Shown: positions 43,103-51,561 of the stretch, piece after piece | Position numbering within the stretch: the stretch's first letter is position 1 | How the letters are laid out: each line of letters opens with the position of its first letter | Source: Bradyrhizobium archetypum | Lineage (GTDB): Bacteria; Pseudomonadota; Alphaproteobacteria; Rhizobiales; Xanthobacteraceae | Direction: 5' to 3' | DNA: 64,000 nucleotides | NCBI RefSeq assembly: GCF_013114835.1 | Contig: NZ_JAAVLW010000007.1 | Coordinates: 186,001-250,000, forward strand | The notes under the pieces: generated by a model | Database searches by the model: none | What the model was told of the DNA's origin: nothing | Seen by the model: only the letters and a program-made list of their open reading frames with translations | Position numbers and translations under genes: made by a program

Positions 43103-44440
43103 TTACTCTTCCTCTTCTTCCTCGGCTTCCTTCGCCGGCCCCTTATATGCAATGCCCCGGATCACCGCGGCATTGCCGAACTTCTTCCTTAAATCATCCA
43201 TCGCGCGCTCGGCGTGAGCCGAGCGGCGGTCGAGCATGTCGCTGTCGTCGCCTCGCGATCCCTCGCGCAGCGCGCTGATGCCGGTGCCCATCAGGCGGAA
43301 GGCGGTGCCGTCGATTTCCTTGGCTAGCATCTCGCGTGATACCGCAAAGATCTTCGCGGCGAGTTGGGTCGGCGCCTGGATCGATTGCGAGCGGGTGCGC
43401 TGCCGGAAATCGGCGGTCTTCAACTTCAGCGTGATGGTGCAGCCGGCGAGATTGGCGTTCTTCAAGCGCGACGACACTTTCTCCGACAGCCGCCATAACA
43501 GCCGTTCCAGCGTAGCGAAATCCCTGATGTCGGTTTCGAACGTGGTCTCGCTCGATATCGTCTTGGCGCCGCGGTCTGGCACCACGCTGCGGTCGTCGAT
43601 GCCGCGCGCCAGCCGCCACAGCCTGCGGCCTTCGCCGCCGAACTGCTTCATCAGTTCGACCTCGTCGGCACGCTGCAGGTCGGCAATGGTGCGAAAACCC
43701 CGCTGCTGCAGCTTTTCCTGGGTCGCGGGGCCGACGCCGTAGATGAAACCGACCGGCTTGTCCGCCAGCATCTCGCGAGCCTCGATCTGGTCGAGGGCGG
43801 CAAAGCCGCGCGGCTTGTCGAGATCGGAGGCGATCTTGGCCAAAAACTTGTTGCAGGACAGGCCGACCGAGACTGTGATCCCGATGTCGCGCTCGACGTG
43901 GCGGGCAAAGCGCGCCAGCACCTTTGCCGGGATCATGCCGTGGACGCGCTGGGTGCCGGAAAGATCCAGGAACGCCTCGTCGATCGACAGCGGTTCCACC
44001 AGCGGGGTCAGCGTCTGCATGGCATGCCGCACCTCGCGGCCGACGCGGACATATTTCGCCATGTCGGGCGGAATCACGATCGCCTGCGGGCAGAGCGCGA
44101 GCGCCTTGAACATCGGCATCGCCGAGCGCACGCCATAGGTTCGCGAAACGTAGCAGGCCGCCGACACCACGCCACGCTTGCCGCCGCCGATGATCACGGG
44201 CCTGTCGGCAAGCTCCGGATTGTCGCGCTTCTCGACGGTGGCATAGAACGCGTCGCAATCGATATGCGCCAGTGTCAGCGAGGGCAGGGCGGGGTGGCGG
44301 ACCAGGCGCGGGGAACCGCATGCGCTGCATCGCCTGGCCTTGATATCGAGGTCGCCGAGGCAATCCCGGCAAAACGCGCGCGGACCGCGCGGATCGTCAA
44401 AGGCTGGCGCAGACGCGTTCACGGCACGTCGCGCTCCCAA
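43103..44440 (-). CDS. dinB: DNA polymerase IV (Y-family) with N-terminal zinc ribbon
   Basis: 445 residues. The first 50 hold CRDCLGDLDIKARRCSACGS, four Cys (24, 27, 38, 41) forming a zinc ribbon that E. coli DinB lacks. The polymerase follows: LAHIDCDAFYATVEKRDNP (metal Asp), GKRGVVSAACYVSR, SIDEAFLDLSG (catalytic Asp-Glu), LSCNKFLAKIASDLDKP and the helix-hairpin-helix GFIYGVGPATQEKLQQRG. It ends in seven Glu. The product bypasses lesions with low fidelity. The gene overlaps the DUF3572 gene by 22 bases. Confidence 0.95.
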   Translation of the reverse strand: MGARRAVNASAPAFDDPRGPRAFCRDCLGDLDIKARRCSACGSPRLVRHPALPSLTLAHIDCDAFYATVEKRDNPELADRPVIIGGGKRGVVSAACYVSRTYGVRSAMPMFKALALCPQAIVIPPDMAKYVRVGREVRHAMQTLTPLVEPLSIDEAFLDLSGTQRVHGMIPAKVLARFARHVERDIGITVSVGLSCNKFLAKIASDLDKPRGFAALDQIEAREMLADKPVGFIYGVGPATQEKLQQRGFRTIADLQRADEVELMKQFGGEGRRLWRLARGIDDRSVVPDRGAKTISSETTFETDIRDFATLERLLWRLSEKVSSRLKNANLAGCTITLKLKTADFRQRTRSQSIQAPTQLAAKIFAVSREMLAKEIDGTAFRLMGTGISALREGSRGDDSDMLDRRSAHAERAMDDLRKKFGNAAVIRGIAYKGPAKEAEEEEEE

Positions 44441-44718
44441 TCCGGGTCGCCGAGTACCTCCCGGGCGGCGGCAATGTTGGTTGGATGCAGTTGCGAGGCA
44501 CTCGCAAACGCCTTCACGGTTGCGTCGTCGCGCATCACGAAATCCAGGACCGAGACCAGAAATTGCGGGTCGGCGGCCGCCGTGCGCAGCGTCTCCGGAC
44601 CGATGCCGGTCTCGGCCAAAAACAGGCCAAGTTTTTCCGGATCGCCGGCAATAAAACTCAGCGCCTGAACTGCAACGATTTCAGCCACTTCGCGGGGGTT
44701 GTGAACAGGCTTTTTCAA
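44419..44718 (-). CDS. DUF3572 family protein
   Basis: 99 residues, all-helical: NPREVAEIVAVQALSFIAGDPEKLGLFLAE and DPQFLVSVLDFVMRDDATVKAFA with PDWERDVP at the end. DUF3572 is known from Alphaproteobacteria only, function unknown. It is upstream of dinB with 22 bases overlap, so the two are likely translated from one mRNA. A link to DNA damage is therefore possible but untested. Confidence 0.88.
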   Translation of the reverse strand: MKKPVHNPREVAEIVAVQALSFIAGDPEKLGLFLAETGIGPETLRTAAADPQFLVSVLDFVMRDDATVKAFASASQLHPTNIAAAREVLGDPDWERDVP

Positions 44719-44946
44719 TAGATCGTTTGCCTTTCCGTTAACTTATGGTCTCTAATTTGGGAACCATCATGCCCGAGTCTGCGGAGTATGTTCAACAACT
44801 GGACCGCTTCGTAAAAGTTGGCGCATCGGTTTAACCGCTTAGAGCGAATCTGGCGCTAGTTTGAATTCACTTTTCGACAAGCCCGGCTGCGATGTTGAAG
44901 TGCTGAAAGGCCTGACTTGTTTCCTGAAGATAAGGGGAGGGACGGG

Positions 44947-45312
44947 ATGGCAAAAACCGTCCTGATCGTGGAGGACAACGAGCTCAACATGAAGCTCTTT
45001 CGCGACCTGTTGGAAGCGCATGGCTATCAGACCTCGGGGACCAGCAACGGTTTCGAGGCGCTCGATCTCGTGCGCAAGCTGCGCCCCGATCTGATCCTGA
45101 TGGATATCCAGCTTCCCCAGGTGTCGGGCCTGGAAGTGACGCGCTGGATCAAGGACGATCCGGAGCTGCGCGCTATTCCGGTGGTCGCCGTCACCGCCTT
45201 TGCGATGAAAGGCGATGAAGAGCGCATCCGCGAGGGCGGCTGCGAGGCATATTTGTCCAAGCCAATTTCCGTCGGCAAGTTCATTGAAACGGTGCGGCGT
45301 TTTATCGGGTAG
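44947..45312 (+). CDS. divK: DivK, single-domain cell-cycle response regulator
   Basis: 121 residues, one receiver domain. Phospho-acceptor Asp53 is in DLILMDIQLPQ, acidic pocket EDN at the N-terminus, switch Thr in VVAVTAFAMKGD and Lys in AYLSKPISVG. No output domain. DivK is phosphorylated by PleC/DivJ-type kinases and controls CtrA activity. The next gene, 12 bases on, is pleD, as in other Alphaproteobacteria. Two GANTC sites (44775-44779, 44846-44850) lie upstream. Confidence 0.95.
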   Translation: MAKTVLIVEDNELNMKLFRDLLEAHGYQTSGTSNGFEALDLVRKLRPDLILMDIQLPQVSGLEVTRWIKDDPELRAIPVVAVTAFAMKGDEERIREGGCEAYLSKPISVGKFIETVRRFIG

Positions 45313-45324
45313 GAGTGAGTTTTA

Positions 45325-46698
45325 ATGTCTGCGCGTATCCTTGTCGTCGATGACGTTCCAGCGAACGTGAAGCTGCTGGAAGCCCGCTTATCGGCCGAAT
45401 ATTTCGACGTGCTGACGGCTTCCAATGGCGCCGAGGCGCTCGATATCTGTTCGCGCTCGGAATGCGACATCATCCTGCTCGACGTTATGATGCCCGACAT
45501 GGACGGATTCGAGGTCTGCCGCCGGCTGAAATCCAACCCGGCCACCCACTTCATTCCTGTCGTAATCGTCACCGCGCTGGATAGCCCGGCCGATCGCGTT
45601 CGCGGGCTGGAAGCCGGTGCCGATGATTTTCTCACCAAGCCGGTGTCCGACGTCGTACTGATCGCACGCGTTCGCTCGCTGACGCGGCTGAAGATGATGA
45701 CCGACGAGCTGCGCATGCGTGCGATCACCTCGCTTGAGATCGGCATGGAGGCGCCCGAGCGCAGCGCGATCGCCGACAAGGGCGTCGGCGGACGAATCCT
45801 GCTGGTCGACGACCGGCCGTCATCCTACGAGCGGCTGGCGCCGGTCCTAGCCGCCGAGCACACCGTGGACGTCGAGATCAATCCAGCGGAAGCCTTGTTT
45901 CATGCCGCCGACGGCAATTACGATCTGCTGATCGTCTCGCTCAGCCTGGAAAATTACGACGGCCTGCGGCTGTGCAGCCAGGCGCGCTCGCTGGAGCGCA
46001 CCCGCCAACTGCCGATCCTCGCGATCTCGGATGCCGACAACAATGCGCGGCTGCTGCGCGGACTGGAGATTGGCGTCAACGACTATCTCCTGCGCCCGGT
46101 CGACAAGAACGAACTGCTGGCGCGGGCGCGCACCCAGATCCGCAAGCGGCGCTACACCGACCATCTGCGCGACAATGTGCAGAACTCGATCGAAATGGCG
46201 ATCACCGACGCGCTGACCGGGCTGCATAATCGCCGCTACATGGAAAGCCATCTGGCGACACTCGCCGAGCAGGCCTCGAGCCGCGCCAAGCCGCTGGCGC
46301 TGATGATCCTCGACATCGACTATTTCAAATCCATCAACGATACCTACGGCCATGACGCGGGCGACGACGTGCTGCGCGAATTCGCCGTGCGCATCCGCAA
46401 GTCGATCCGCGGCATCGATCTCGCCTGCCGCTATGGCGGCGAGGAATTCGTGATCGTGATGCCGGAAACCGATATCGAGGTCGCCGGCATGGTCGCCGAG
46501 CGCCTCCGCCGCTCGATCGCCAGCGAAACCTTTGCCGTCAACAAGGGTACCAAGCGGATCGACGTCACGATATCGATCGGCCTCGCCACGCTGGACCGCG
46601 AGGATGAACCGGTCGCCGACGTGCTCAAACGCGCCGACACCGCGCTCTATCGCGCCAAGCACGATGGCCGCAACAGGGTGGTGGCGGACGCGGCGTGA
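45325..46698 (+). CDS. pleD: PleD, response regulator diguanylate cyclase
   Basis: 457 residues: receiver 1 (Asp53 in IILLDVMMPDMD), receiver 2 (about 156-275) in which the acceptor position is Ser (LLIVSLSLEN), and a GGDEF domain with GGEEF at 371-375. An inhibitory RxxD site, RGID (362-365), lies five residues before it, so product inhibition by c-di-GMP is expected. LDIDYFKSINDTYGHDAGD is the substrate/metal region. Makes c-di-GMP from two GTP and drives the swarmer-to-stalked-type transition. Operon with divK. Confidence 0.96.
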   Translation: MSARILVVDDVPANVKLLEARLSAEYFDVLTASNGAEALDICSRSECDIILLDVMMPDMDGFEVCRRLKSNPATHFIPVVIVTALDSPADRVRGLEAGADDFLTKPVSDVVLIARVRSLTRLKMMTDELRMRAITSLEIGMEAPERSAIADKGVGGRILLVDDRPSSYERLAPVLAAEHTVDVEINPAEALFHAADGNYDLLIVSLSLENYDGLRLCSQARSLERTRQLPILAISDADNNARLLRGLEIGVNDYLLRPVDKNELLARARTQIRKRRYTDHLRDNVQNSIEMAITDALTGLHNRRYMESHLATLAEQASSRAKPLALMILDIDYFKSINDTYGHDAGDDVLREFAVRIRKSIRGIDLACRYGGEEFVIVMPETDIEVAGMVAERLRRSIASETFAVNKGTKRIDVTISIGLATLDREDEPVADVLKRADTALYRAKHDGRNRVVADAA

Positions 46699-46702
46699 GC
46701 TG

Positions 46703-47332
46703 TTATCCCTGCGAACGCAGGGACCCATACCGCTGCCGTTTTTTCGCCGCGCGCTTGTTCGCGGCTGCGGCCCTGCCGACTTTCACTCCCGCATTCCTGA
46801 GCAGCACGGTGGCCGCTTCCTTGGCCGCGCGCGCCATCGCAGGGTCGTTGCGGACGAGATCCTGCGCGATCGAGCCGTCGACGAGCAACGCAAGCTGCGT
46901 AGCCAGCGCTTCCGCATCCTTGACGCCGAGCTGCAGCAGCAGGTCGCGAAACCACAGGCGGCGGCTTTCCTTGAATGCGACCGCAACCTTTCGGACCGAG
47001 CGGTCTTCACCGAGTTCGGCTACTGCATTGACGAAGGGGCAGCCGCGAAAGTCTTTTGCCGAGAAGCGCCGCTCCAGCGAATCGAACGTGCCGAGAATCT
47101 GCTCGAGCGGAGATTTGTCGGAAGCGCGCGGCGCCACGAAGCGGCGCGCGAGGTAAGCCGAAATCAGTGCGTCCTTGGACGGAAAATGATTGTAGAGCGT
47201 GCGCTTGCTGATGCCGATTTCGGCCGCGATGGTGTCGACACCGACGGCGCGAATTCCCTGCAGATAGAACAGCCTATCCGCGGTTTGCAGAATCCGGTCC
47301 TTCATCGCCGTTTTGGCGGGCAGGGTAGCCAT
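46703..47332 (-). CDS. TetR family transcriptional repressor
   Basis: 209 residues. N-terminal HTH: KDRILQTADRLFYLQGIRAVGVDTIAAEIGISKRTLYNHFPSKDALISAYL is standard TetR in parts. The ligand domain has Cys in FRGCPFVNAVAELG. The C-terminus is Lys/Arg-rich (ANKRAAKKRQRYG). It diverges from the MFS gene at 47467, and a 24-bp palindrome lies between them, so it likely represses the transporter and itself. Its stop is four bases from the pleD stop on the other strand. Confidence 0.92.
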   Translation of the reverse strand: MATLPAKTAMKDRILQTADRLFYLQGIRAVGVDTIAAEIGISKRTLYNHFPSKDALISAYLARRFVAPRASDKSPLEQILGTFDSLERRFSAKDFRGCPFVNAVAELGEDRSVRKVAVAFKESRRLWFRDLLLQLGVKDAEALATQLALLVDGSIAQDLVRNDPAMARAAKEAATVLLRNAGVKVGRAAAANKRAAKKRQRYGSLRSQG

Positions 47333-47356
47333 GCGAATGCGTGGGTCACCGTTTGC

Positions 47357-47405
47357 TTGACAGCACCGCTCCCTTATAGCCTAGTTACACAGGTCTGTGT
47401 ACCTA
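47357..47405 (+). promoter_or_regulatory. MFS-gene promoter and TetR-family operator
   Basis: -35-like TTGACA (47357-47362) and, just downstream, a palindrome at 47382-47405: TAGTTACACAG, GT, CTGTGTACCTA, eleven-base arms with one mismatch. It covers the -10 region, which is a typical place for a TetR repressor to block transcription of the MFS gene (ATG 47467). Confidence 0.65.
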
Positions 47406-47466
47406 TTTCAGGTGTCAATTGCAGGACGCGGCTTTCGTATCGCGGCCGATCTGGAGAACAAAAACA

Positions 47467-48699
47467 ATGGCCCTGCTGCAAATCCTGCGTCCCACACTAC
47501 CGATCCTGATTGGCGCGTCGATCATGCTCACCCTCAGCATGGGGCTGCGGCAATCGCTCGGCCTTTTCATGCAGCCGCTGACGCAGGAGATCCAGATTTC
47601 CGTTTCCGATTTTACGTTGGCGCTCGCCGTGCAAAACCTCGCCTGGGGATTTTTGCAGCCGCTCGCCGGTGCGTTGACGGTGCGCTACGGTTTTCGCACT
47701 GTGATGGTGGCCGGCGCGCTGCTCTATGTCGCCGGCCTTGCTTTGATGGCTGGCGCCAACGGTCTCCTCAGCGTCATGATCGGCGGCGGTGTGCTGATCG
47801 GCATATCGCTGGCATGCACTGCTGCGGCGATCGCGATGTCGGTCGCGGCCCGCGCGGTGCCCGCTTCGGTGCGCTCGACCGTGCTCGGCCTGGTGTCGGG
47901 TGCGGGATCGCTCGGCGCACTGTTGTCGGCGCCGATCGGGCAGGTGCTGAACGAAGGATACGGCTGGCGGATTGGCCTTGTGGGCTTCGTCGTGCTGTCG
48001 CTCCTGATGATTCCGGCCGCCTGGTACGCGGGCAGGGTGGACAAGATCCCGCTGCCCAAACCCGCCGATGACGAGATCGACGACGCGTCAGCCGCTGTCG
48101 CAACCAAGATGGCGTTCTCCAATGCCTCCTTCGTGGTGATGACCGGCGCCTATTTCGTCTGCGGAATGCAACTCGTCTTTCTCACCACCCATCTGCCGTC
48201 CTATCTGGCGATCTGCGGCATGGATCCGATGCTGAGCGCGCAGACGCTCGGCATGATCGGCGGCTTCAATGTGCTCGGCAGCATCTTCTTCGGCTGGGCC
48301 GGCCAGCGCTGGAATAAACTGGCGCTGCTCGGCGGCATCTACATCTTCCGCTCGATCGCGCTCGCCTGGTATTTTACGCTGCCGCCGACGCCGGCGACGA
48401 CGCTGCTGTTCGGCGCGATCATGGGCTTCCTCTGGATGGGCGTCGGCCCGCTGGTCGCAGGCGCAGTCGCGGAGATGTTCGGCCTGAAATGGCAGGCAAT
48501 GATCCAGGGGCTCGCCTTCATGAGCCACCAGGTCGGCAGCTTCCTCGGCGCGTATGGCGGCGGGGTGCTCTACGACGCGCTCGGCTCCTACACCATGGCG
48601 TGGCGGATCGGCGTCGCGCTGGGTCTGGCGGGCGGCATCATCCAGGTCGCGTTCGCGCTGATCCGGCCGAGCGGGCCGCCGCAGATGCAGACAGCGTAG
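47467..48699 (+). CDS. MFS transporter
   Basis: 410 residues with about twelve membrane helices in two halves of six. The first half has SMGLRQSLGLFMQPLTQEIQI, LAWGFLQPLAGALTVRYGFR (motif A-like) and the second GGFNVLGSIFFGWAGQRWNK. It resembles the oxalate/formate antiporter-like or OFA-type and 'YbfB' MFS proteins, cargo unknown. A TetR repressor and its operator lie upstream, so induction by a ligand is likely, possibly an exported toxic compound. Confidence 0.9.
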   Translation: MALLQILRPTLPILIGASIMLTLSMGLRQSLGLFMQPLTQEIQISVSDFTLALAVQNLAWGFLQPLAGALTVRYGFRTVMVAGALLYVAGLALMAGANGLLSVMIGGGVLIGISLACTAAAIAMSVAARAVPASVRSTVLGLVSGAGSLGALLSAPIGQVLNEGYGWRIGLVGFVVLSLLMIPAAWYAGRVDKIPLPKPADDEIDDASAAVATKMAFSNASFVVMTGAYFVCGMQLVFLTTHLPSYLAICGMDPMLSAQTLGMIGGFNVLGSIFFGWAGQRWNKLALLGGIYIFRSIALAWYFTLPPTPATTLLFGAIMGFLWMGVGPLVAGAVAEMFGLKWQAMIQGLAFMSHQVGSFLGAYGGGVLYDALGSYTMAWRIGVALGLAGGIIQVAFALIRPSGPPQMQTA

Positions 48700-48712
48700 A
48701 CTGTGCCGTTTT

Positions 48713-48832
48713 CCCGGATGCTGCGCAGCGCGTAGCGGTGCGCTGCTAATCCGGGGTCCATCGTTCTGTGTTTGGAATGGGTCCCGGCTCTGCGGTGCGG
48801 CGCTGACGAAGCGCTGCGCCGCGTCCGGGACA
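48713..48832. repeat. Intergenic palindromic repeat, CCCGGA/TCCGGG type
   Basis: Outer TCCCGGA (48712-48718) and TCCGGGA (48824-48830), with inner GCGCAGCGCG...GCGCTGC and GGTCC...GGACC-like and GCGGCGCTGACGAAGCGCTGCGCCGC hairpins. It is placed between the MFS gene and rpmG, which converge, and looks like another dispersed family member. Confidence 0.65.
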
Positions 48833-48845
48833 CGAAAGCATGAAT

Positions 48846-48873
48846 CAAAAACGGGGCCCGAAAGGACCCCGTT
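48846..48873 (-). terminator. rpmG intrinsic terminator
   Basis: On the minus strand AACGGGG and CCCCGTT (48850-48856 and 48867-48873) pair with a short inner stem and four-base loop, and are followed by a T-run (A-run at 48847-48851 on the plus strand). It lies 23 bases past the rpmG stop. Confidence 0.8.
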
Positions 48874-48896
48874 CAAACCGTAAGCGATCGGCTTGC

Positions 48897-49064
48897 TTAC
48901 TTGATCTTGGCTTCGCGAAACTCGACATGCTTGCGCGCGACCGGGTCGTACTTCTTCTTGACCAGCTTGTCGGTCATGGTGCGCGAATTCTTCTTGGCGA
49001 CGTAGTAGAAGCCGGTATCCGCCGAGGAAACGAGCTTGACCTTGATGGTGACCGCTTTGGCCAT
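48897..49064 (-). CDS. rpmG: 50S ribosomal protein L33
   Basis: 55 residues: MAKAVTIKVKLVSSADTGF, then YYVAKKNSRTMTDKLVKKKYD and ARKHVEFREAKIK. It is the zinc-independent L33 form, without the CxxC pairs that hold zinc in the other form. It is part of the large ribosomal subunit. The gene is short and easily missed; the ATG at 49064 gives the family start. An intrinsic terminator follows. Confidence 0.97.
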   Translation of the reverse strand: MAKAVTIKVKLVSSADTGFYYVAKKNSRTMTDKLVKKKYDPVARKHVEFREAKIK

Positions 49065-49188
49065 GTTCAGAACCTCAAAAATGGGGGTATCGGGGCGGGC
49101 CGAACCGGCCTGCAGTTGCCGCGCAACCTAGCTTCTGATGGCCCAAAGTCAAGGTTTTCGGGGCAGAAACCGGCCTGAATCGGGGTGA

Positions 49189-50514
49189 TTAACCCTCAAA
49201 GAACCGGTTTTTCGGCCTTGGCAGCCCCAAATTCTCCCGCAGCGTGCGGCCCTCATACTCTTTCCGGAAAATCCCGCGCCTCTGCAGTTCCGGCACCACC
49301 TTGTCGACGAAATCGTCGAGCCCTGCGGGGAGGAACGGGAACATGATGTTAAAACCGTCGCTGCCGCGGCTCACCAGCCACTCCTCCATCTGGTCGGCGA
49401 TGGTTTGCGGCGTGCCGACAAAGGACAACCCGCCATAGCCGCCGACGCGCTGCGCGAGCTGGCGCACGGTGAGCTTGTCGCGCGCGGCGAGATCGACCAG
49501 CCGCTGGCGACCGCTCTTGCTGGCGTTGGTTTCGGGGATCGGCGGCAACGGCCCGTCGGGATCGAAGCCCGAGGCGTCGGTGCCGAGCTGCACCGAGAGC
49601 GAGGCGATGGCGCTGTCGTAATGCACCCTGCTGTCGAGCAGGGCGCGCTTCTCCCTGGCTTCATCGACGCTGTCGCCTACCACGACGAAGGCGCCGGGTA
49701 GGATCTTCAGGTGCTCGGGATTGCGGCCGATCTTCTCCATCCGGCCCTTGATATCGGCGTACAGCTTCTGCCCGTCGGCAAGGCTGCCGCCGCCGGTGAA
49801 CACGGCCTCGGCGGTCTCGGCCGCAAGCTGCTTGCCGTCTTCGGAAGCGCCGGCTTGCACGATCACCGGCCAGCCCTGCATGGGACGGGCGATGTTGAGC
49901 GGCCCGCGCACCGAGAGATATTTGCCCTTGTGATTGAGCACGTGCATCTTGGCGGGATCGAAATACAGCCCGCTCTCGACATCGCGGACGAAGGCGTCGT
50001 CGGCGAAGGAATCCCACAGACCGGTGACCACGTCGTAGAACTCGCGCGCCCGCTTGTAGCGCTCGGCATGCTCCATGTGATCGTCGAGGCCGAAATTCAG
50101 CGCCGCATCCGGATTGGAGGTGGTGACGATATTCCAGCCCGCGCGGCCGCCTGAGATGTGGTCCAGCGAGGCGAAGCGGCGGGCGACGTGATAGGGCTCG
50201 TCGAACGTTGTCGATCCCGTCGCGATCAGGCCGATGTTTTCGGTGGCGCCGGCCAGTGCCGACAGCAGCGTGAACGGCTCGAACGACGTAACCGTGTGGC
50301 TGCGCTTGAGCGCACTGATCGGCATGTTCAGCACGGCCAAATGATCGGCCATGAAGAAGGCGTCGAACTTTCCGGCCTCCAGCTTTCGGATCAATTGCCT
50401 GATGCGCGGGAAATTGAAGTTGGCATCTGGCCACGCACTCGGATAGCGCCACGCACCGGTATGGATGGAGATCGGCCGCATGAACGCGCCGAGCTTGAGT
50501 TGCCGTTGTGCCAT
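49189..50514 (-). CDS. Flavin-dependent monooxygenase of the NtaA/SnaA/DszA class
   Basis: 441 residues, luciferase-like TIM barrel. QLKLGAFMRPISIHTGAWRYP opens it, then FDAFFMADHLAVLN, SFEPFTLLSALAGATENIGLIATGSTTFDEPYHVARRF and SGGRAGWNIVTTSNPDAALNFG are the NtaA-class signatures. The enzyme uses FMNH2 from a separate reductase to oxidise an organic sulfur, nitrogen or related compound; the reductase gene is not adjacent. The ATG at 50514 matches the family start. A repeat (50646-50765) follows upstream. Confidence 0.93.
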   Translation of the reverse strand: MAQRQLKLGAFMRPISIHTGAWRYPSAWPDANFNFPRIRQLIRKLEAGKFDAFFMADHLAVLNMPISALKRSHTVTSFEPFTLLSALAGATENIGLIATGSTTFDEPYHVARRFASLDHISGGRAGWNIVTTSNPDAALNFGLDDHMEHAERYKRAREFYDVVTGLWDSFADDAFVRDVESGLYFDPAKMHVLNHKGKYLSVRGPLNIARPMQGWPVIVQAGASEDGKQLAAETAEAVFTGGGSLADGQKLYADIKGRMEKIGRNPEHLKILPGAFVVVGDSVDEAREKRALLDSRVHYDSAIASLSVQLGTDASGFDPDGPLPPIPETNASKSGRQRLVDLAARDKLTVRQLAQRVGGYGGLSFVGTPQTIADQMEEWLVSRGSDGFNIMFPFLPAGLDDFVDKVVPELQRRGIFRKEYEGRTLRENLGLPRPKNRFFEG

Positions 50515-50645
50515 CGCCCCGTATCCGTCGCTATTGTTGTTGGGGAAGAGATAGGAGGCGATTAGGGCACTGCCATCAGGCAACGCTGAGAAGAATTTTA
50601 CAATTTGAGGGACTGAAAGAGGAAATTTGCTGTGACGCTGATACC

Positions 50646-50765
50646 GTCATTGCGAGGAGCGTGAGCGACGAAGCAATCCATCTATCCGCTATGCCGCGAT
50701 ATGGATTGCTTCGCGGAGCCTGTCATCCGGCGGCGCTTCGCGCCGACCGGGTGGCTCGCAATGAC
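50646..50765. repeat. Intergenic inverted repeat, copy 2 of the GTCATTGCGAG family
   Basis: Same left arm as the copy at 42998 (GTCATTGCGAGGAGCG, then CGACGAAGCAATCCAT with few changes). The right arm is interrupted by about 35 extra bases (around 50717-50751) before GCTCGCAATGAC ends it. It lies between the monooxygenase start and the Nudix stop, so it is transcribed in both. Confidence 0.8.
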
Positions 50766-50783
50766 GGCGGAGAGAGCGGGGGC

Positions 50784-51521
50784 TCACGCCCCCAGCACGT
50801 CCTTCTGCATCTTGCCGCCGTAGAAATGGAAGAACGGCACCGGCGCATCATGGCGAAGGGGGCCGGTGGCGAGGCGGCGGTCGAGCTCGGCGAGCACGTT
50901 CTTGGTCATGGCATGCGCGTCGGCGAGCGGCTGCGAGCCGATCTCGACCCATACCAGCTCGACCAGTTCGGCATCGGCGTGAACGACGCCTTCGACGCGA
51001 TGAGCGATGGCGGAGGCGTCCGCGGTGAAGAAGCGCGTATCGAAACGGCGGACACGGCCGGGTGGGGTGATCGCGCGCGCGATCAGAAACAGGCCGGAGG
51101 GATCGGGTAGCAGGCCTGCTTCCGCAAACGGCTGCCAGGCGCCGTCGAGCTTCACCGGCTTGTCGACCTGGCATCCGAGGCAAAGGCCGGTTTCCTCACA
51201 GGCCTCGCGGATCGCGGCAACAGCCAGCGCACGCGCCCGCGACGGCGTGATTTTCGGACTGCCCTTGAGAAGATTGGCCTCGAGCTCCGGCGAGATCGGC
51301 GCGGCGACGGGTACGCGGTTATCCGACTTGTCGACGCGGCCGCCAGGGAAAACATACTTGCCTGGCATGAACACGACCTTGTCGTGGCGCCTGCCGACCA
51401 GCACCTTCGGCTTGTCGCCGGAGCGGTCGATCAGGATCAGCGTCGCTGCGTCCTTGGGCCGGAAATAGGGATGGTGATCGGCTTCCTTTTCCTCTTTTAC
51501 GTCGGTCGCAGTGTCGCTCAT
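50784..51521 (-). CDS. Nudix hydrolase
   Basis: 245 residues from the ATG at 51521. VLVGRRHDKVVFMPGKYVFPGGRVD opens the fold, and a Nudix helix with an atypical spacing follows: ALAVAAIREACEETGL holds the RExxEE core, but the upstream Gly sits before a 40-residue insert. C-terminal FFHFYGGKMQKDVL. Family members hydrolyse nucleoside diphosphates linked to another moiety; substrate unknown. It runs between DUF983 and the repeat on the minus strand. Confidence 0.9.
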   Translation of the reverse strand: MSDTATDVKEEKEADHHPYFRPKDAATLILIDRSGDKPKVLVGRRHDKVVFMPGKYVFPGGRVDKSDNRVPVAAPISPELEANLLKGSPKITPSRARALAVAAIREACEETGLCLGCQVDKPVKLDGAWQPFAEAGLLPDPSGLFLIARAITPPGRVRRFDTRFFTADASAIAHRVEGVVHADAELVELVWVEIGSQPLADAHAMTKNVLAELDRRLATGPLRHDAPVPFFHFYGGKMQKDVLGA

Positions 51522-51561
51522 TCCATCCCCGTTTTTGGTGCTTTTATCGCCTCCGGTCCAG

